Part shown: one piece after another, positions 61,708 through 64,000 of the stretch
Position numbering within the stretch: the stretch's first letter is position 1
Layout: each line of letters starts with the position of its first letter
From: Diploptera punctata
Lineage: Eukaryota; Arthropoda; Insecta; Blattodea; Blaberidae
Direction: 5' to 3'
Assembly (NCBI GenBank): GCA_030220185.1
Contig: JASPKZ010007250.1
Span: forward strand, 2,879,501 to 2,943,500
Length of the DNA: 64,000 nucleotides
Notes under the pieces: model-generated
The model's input: the letters and a program-made list of their open reading frames with translations, nothing else
Databases searched by the model: none
What the model was told of the DNA's origin: nothing
Made by a program: the position numbers and the translations under genes

Positions 61708-62540
61708 TGTGCTGGTATTAATAAGCTGTTAGTTTATGCTGATGAAGCAGTACTATTGGCCGATAGCGAGGAGATACTAAAGAACAACACGCACTCACTA
61801 TTGAGTAACACTTAGAAATTAGGACTGGAAGTAAATATCAATAAAACTAAATATATGGTCACACGTAGAAATACATTATATAATGGAAATGGACAGCTAA
61901 TGACAAATGAGGGAAATTTTGAGGAAGTGGCTGAATTCAAATACCTAGGAACAATAATCACAAATAAGAATGAGATGCACAAAGAAATTAAACATAGGCT
62001 CAATTCTGGAAATGCGTGGTATTATGCATTGCAGAGACTCTTGACTTCCCAACGTTAAACTGAAAATATATAAAACTATTATTTTACCAGTTATATTATA
62101 TGGGTGCGAAACATGGACTCTTACTTTAAGGGAGGAAAGGAGATTACAAGTATTTGAGAATAGAGTACTTTGGAAAATTTTTGGACCAAAGAGAGATGAA
62201 CAAACAGGTGAATGGAGAAGACTTCATAACAATGAACTACATGGTATTTATACGAAGCCAGATGTAATAAGAACAGTTAAGTCTCGTAGACTGCGATGGG
62301 CAGGACATGTTGCACGTATGGGGAATGAAAGACTTGCATGGAAGCTTTTTGTAGGAAAGCCAGAGGGAAAACGCCCAGTTGGTAGACCAACAATGAGGTG
62401 GGAGAATAACATTAACTATGATTTGAGGGAAGTAGATTATACAGGGAATGATTGGAAAGCATTAGCTCAGGATACGGATTATGGAGAGCTCATGTCCGTG
62501 CGGCCATGAACCTAAGGGTTCGATAGTGCCAGTGAGTGAG
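61708..62540 (+). mobile_element. LINE-A14 3' fragment
   Basis: Starts at the YADD region (YADE, with the second Asp changed to Glu: GCTGATGAAGCAG) and runs to a GAGTGAGTAAGTAAGTAAGT tail. An internal 12-bp deletion at GACTTCCCAACG removes the FKK block. Open pieces encode NEGNFEEVAEFKYLGTIIT and VGRPTMRWENNINYDLREVD. A frameshift lies near the end (QDTDYGELMS instead of the usual DVWRAYV). Confidence 0.88.
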
Positions 62541-62559
62541 TAAGTAAGTAAGTAAGTAT

Positions 62560-63100
62560 AAACGAATGTGCAAAATAATACATTAATACAAGTCGAAAGT
62601 AAATTAGTATCATCTAAAATGAACTAGAATTGAGCGAAAGGGCAGGAACAGATTCTGCAGTGAACATAACATAATCGGTCTGCACCCCCCGTGTTGCGGG
62701 GGTGTGATTTATTTGGGTGGATTACCCTCAGTCTCCTGGTTCCCCCAGAACCAACCGCAACTTGCGATGTAAACCATGCTCCTTTCCCGCAGAGAATGGA
62801 CCAGATTCACATAACTTGAGAGAGAGACCCCCACCATCAATATAAGCTCACTTTCCACCACTAATATATTTTTTTTATATTCTCACTAGTTGATTGCTCG
62901 GCATTCTCAAGGTGTTCTAGAATTATGCAGGGACAAAATAGGTCCTTGTCGATCATTTTTCAATGTCAACTCCCCACTTTTCCCCGAGCGGTGTTACGGG
63001 CATTTTACCGCTTACATCCGCATGGTCTGATCATTATATAGGGCCTATGTGTGTAACAAATTTGGTTGAAATATTGCTCCAGGCATTCGAGACTTCTGCC
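62560..63100. other. No recognisable feature
   Basis: Unassigned. A C-rich inverted repeat, CACCCCCCGTG...GCGGGGGTGTG, lies near 62685-62708. Confidence 0.4.

Positions 63101-63144
<44 letters not shown>
63101..63144. repeat. (AC)n microsatellite
   Basis: About 21 AC units. Confidence 0.95.
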
Positions 63145-63147
<3 letters not shown>

Positions 63148-63172
63148 GCACACAATGTGTGTATATGTATAC

Positions 63173-63515
63173 AGTCCACCGCTGTGGTCTCGAGGTAGTG
63201 CTTTGTCACGCAGTGGGCACGGGTTCGTTCTCCGGTCGGGACAGTTTTTCTGGGTGAGGTTTTTATCGGGGTATTTCCTCACCTGTAAGACAAATGTCAG
63301 GAAAACTTTAAGGCACAAACGGTCCCCGAAATCATATGTCCATCATCATCATTATCACCCTTATCATTATTATCATCATCATCATCCTTCAAAGGTGTGA
63401 AAGCAACGGGAAGCTACCAGACCTACAATTCTCTAGTAAAGCTGCAAGCATAGCATGAAAATGCTGTGACTGCAGTGAAGGACCTGCCTTCGTGCAGAAT
63501 TACCATGGATGGATA
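63173..63515 (+). mobile_element. SINE-1i, full-length
   Basis: Head AGTCCACCGCTGTGGTCTCG with a small deletion after it, B box altered (GGTTCGTTCTCC), body AAGACAAATGTCAGGAAAAC, and end GCAGAATTACCATGGATGGA. Confidence 0.9.
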
Positions 63516-63890
63516 TATATAAGCGCTAAACGTACAGAGTTTAGAGACTCGGGTTCAAATCTCGACTCAAGCATTCATTTTTCTTTTCATATCATATTTG
63601 CCTTCATTGTCAAATGTCAAAAATATAGTTATAACATCTAAATATACAAGCGTTACTGCTATAAAGTAAATATTGTTTTTAAAAAATTGCTTAACTGTTA
63701 TGTTGGCCACTAGATGTCAGTTGGAATGACTTCCCGCTACCTCTTGTGTGAATTGAGAATACTACATATATAAGAAAAACGTATGTTTGTGTTGGGATAC
63801 TTGAGTAGCTCAGTTGGTTAGAGCGCTAAACGCACAGAGTTTAGAGACTCAGATTCAAATCCCGACTCAAGCATTCATTTTTCTTTTGAT
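63516..63890 (+). repeat. Repeat W2: two tRNA-like units 300 bp apart
   Basis: A tRNA-like 3' half at 63522-63575 (GCGCTAAACGTACAGAGTTT and GGGTTCAAATCTCGACTCAA), a spacer as in W1, then a full tRNA-like unit at 63797-63873. The second unit has ACTTGAG/CTCAAGC acceptor strands, GCTC/GAGC D stem and AGTTGGTTA D loop. Matching bases are exactly 300 bp apart (63523 and 63823). No standard anticodon can be assigned, since the loop before the putative anticodon lacks U33. Confidence 0.75.

Positions 63891-63891
<1 letters not shown>

Positions 63892-63924
<33 letters not shown>
63892..63924. repeat. (AT)n microsatellite
   Basis: AT repeats after W2. The remaining 75 bp to the window end are unassigned. 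Confidence 0.95.
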
Positions 63925-63926
<2 letters not shown>

Positions 63927-64000
63927 ACTTATTAAATGGCACTATATCCCGACAAGGATTTTCGCCTCCTCAATGAGCCTCCACCAGACATTTTTCTCCA

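Noticed and set aside
62530..62560. Telomere-like TTAGG repeats at LINE-A tails
   Set aside because: The unit is four bases (GTTA or AAGT), not TTAGG, and it is at LINE 3' ends.
63797..63873. Functional tRNA gene
   Set aside because: Acceptor and D stems pair well, but the anticodon loop lacks U33, the T arm is imperfect, and related decayed units are repeated nearby.

Overview
This window looks like a eukaryotic, almost certainly arthropod, intergenic region built from nested transposable elements. The evidence is many tRNA-headed SINEs, apurinic-endonuclease-type LINE relics, Penelope-like (GIY-YIG) fragments, Helitrons, Tc1/mariner, hAT and TTAA elements, long (AT)n, (TTA)n and (CA)n microsatellites, and an A+T-rich background. 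The wording of the LINE C-termini resembles repeats I associate with cockroach and termite genomes. That is recollection, not a search. I find no convincing host gene, rRNA, intact tRNA gene, CRISPR array or bacterial-style operon.

Family names used here are local labels. LINE-A is an RTE-like element with a YADD reverse transcriptase and a (GTTA)n-type tail, in about 15 pieces. LINE-B and LINE-C have (GAT)n tails. LINE-D includes a young 5'-truncated copy with an open frame. LINE-E to LINE-M are further C-terminal relics. SINE-1 to SINE-4 have distinct tRNA-like heads, and SINE-6 is an unassigned repeat. Y is a roughly 545-bp element with CACTG ends, in four copies. X is a hairpin-ended repeat in three copies. 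Hel marks Helitrons (5' TC, 3' CTAG, inserted between A and T). PLE marks Penelope-like pieces.

Layout. 0-6 kb: LINE-A, a TTAA element, LINE-D, SINE-4, Y1 and a Helitron inside a Helitron. 6-10 kb: LINE-C split by a tandem palindrome that itself holds SINE-1, then LINE-B and an inverted PLE dimer. 11-15 kb: SINE-2, SINE-1 and a LINE-A copy broken by four different insertions. 16-19 kb: hammerhead-like tandem repeats and the young LINE-D2. 19-26 kb: a tRNA-like hairpin, a hAT-type MITE, X1, Y2, a 500-bp foldback, a tRNA-Tyr-like relic and a PLE inverted unit. 26-33 kb: LINE-K, C, F, A and G pieces with SINEs. 34-38 kb: X2 containing a MITE containing SINE-4, a deleted mariner and a Helitron. 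38-46 kb: the longest LINE-A copy (endonuclease plus RT), with a 700-bp purine tract at its 5' side. 46-50 kb: X3, tRNA-like repeats and a Helitron in LINE-C. 51-52.4 kb: a nearly intact mariner in LINE-A. 53-64 kb: further LINE-A, Y3 and Y4, and a dense SINE, tRNA-like and (AT)n cluster.

The main value of the window is the record of nesting. Many insertions have target-site duplications that can be read directly, so relative ages can be ordered. The least explained items are the Y element with its shared C-terminal exon, the tRNA-like hairpin family, and the recurring hammerhead-like cores in PLE-related repeats.
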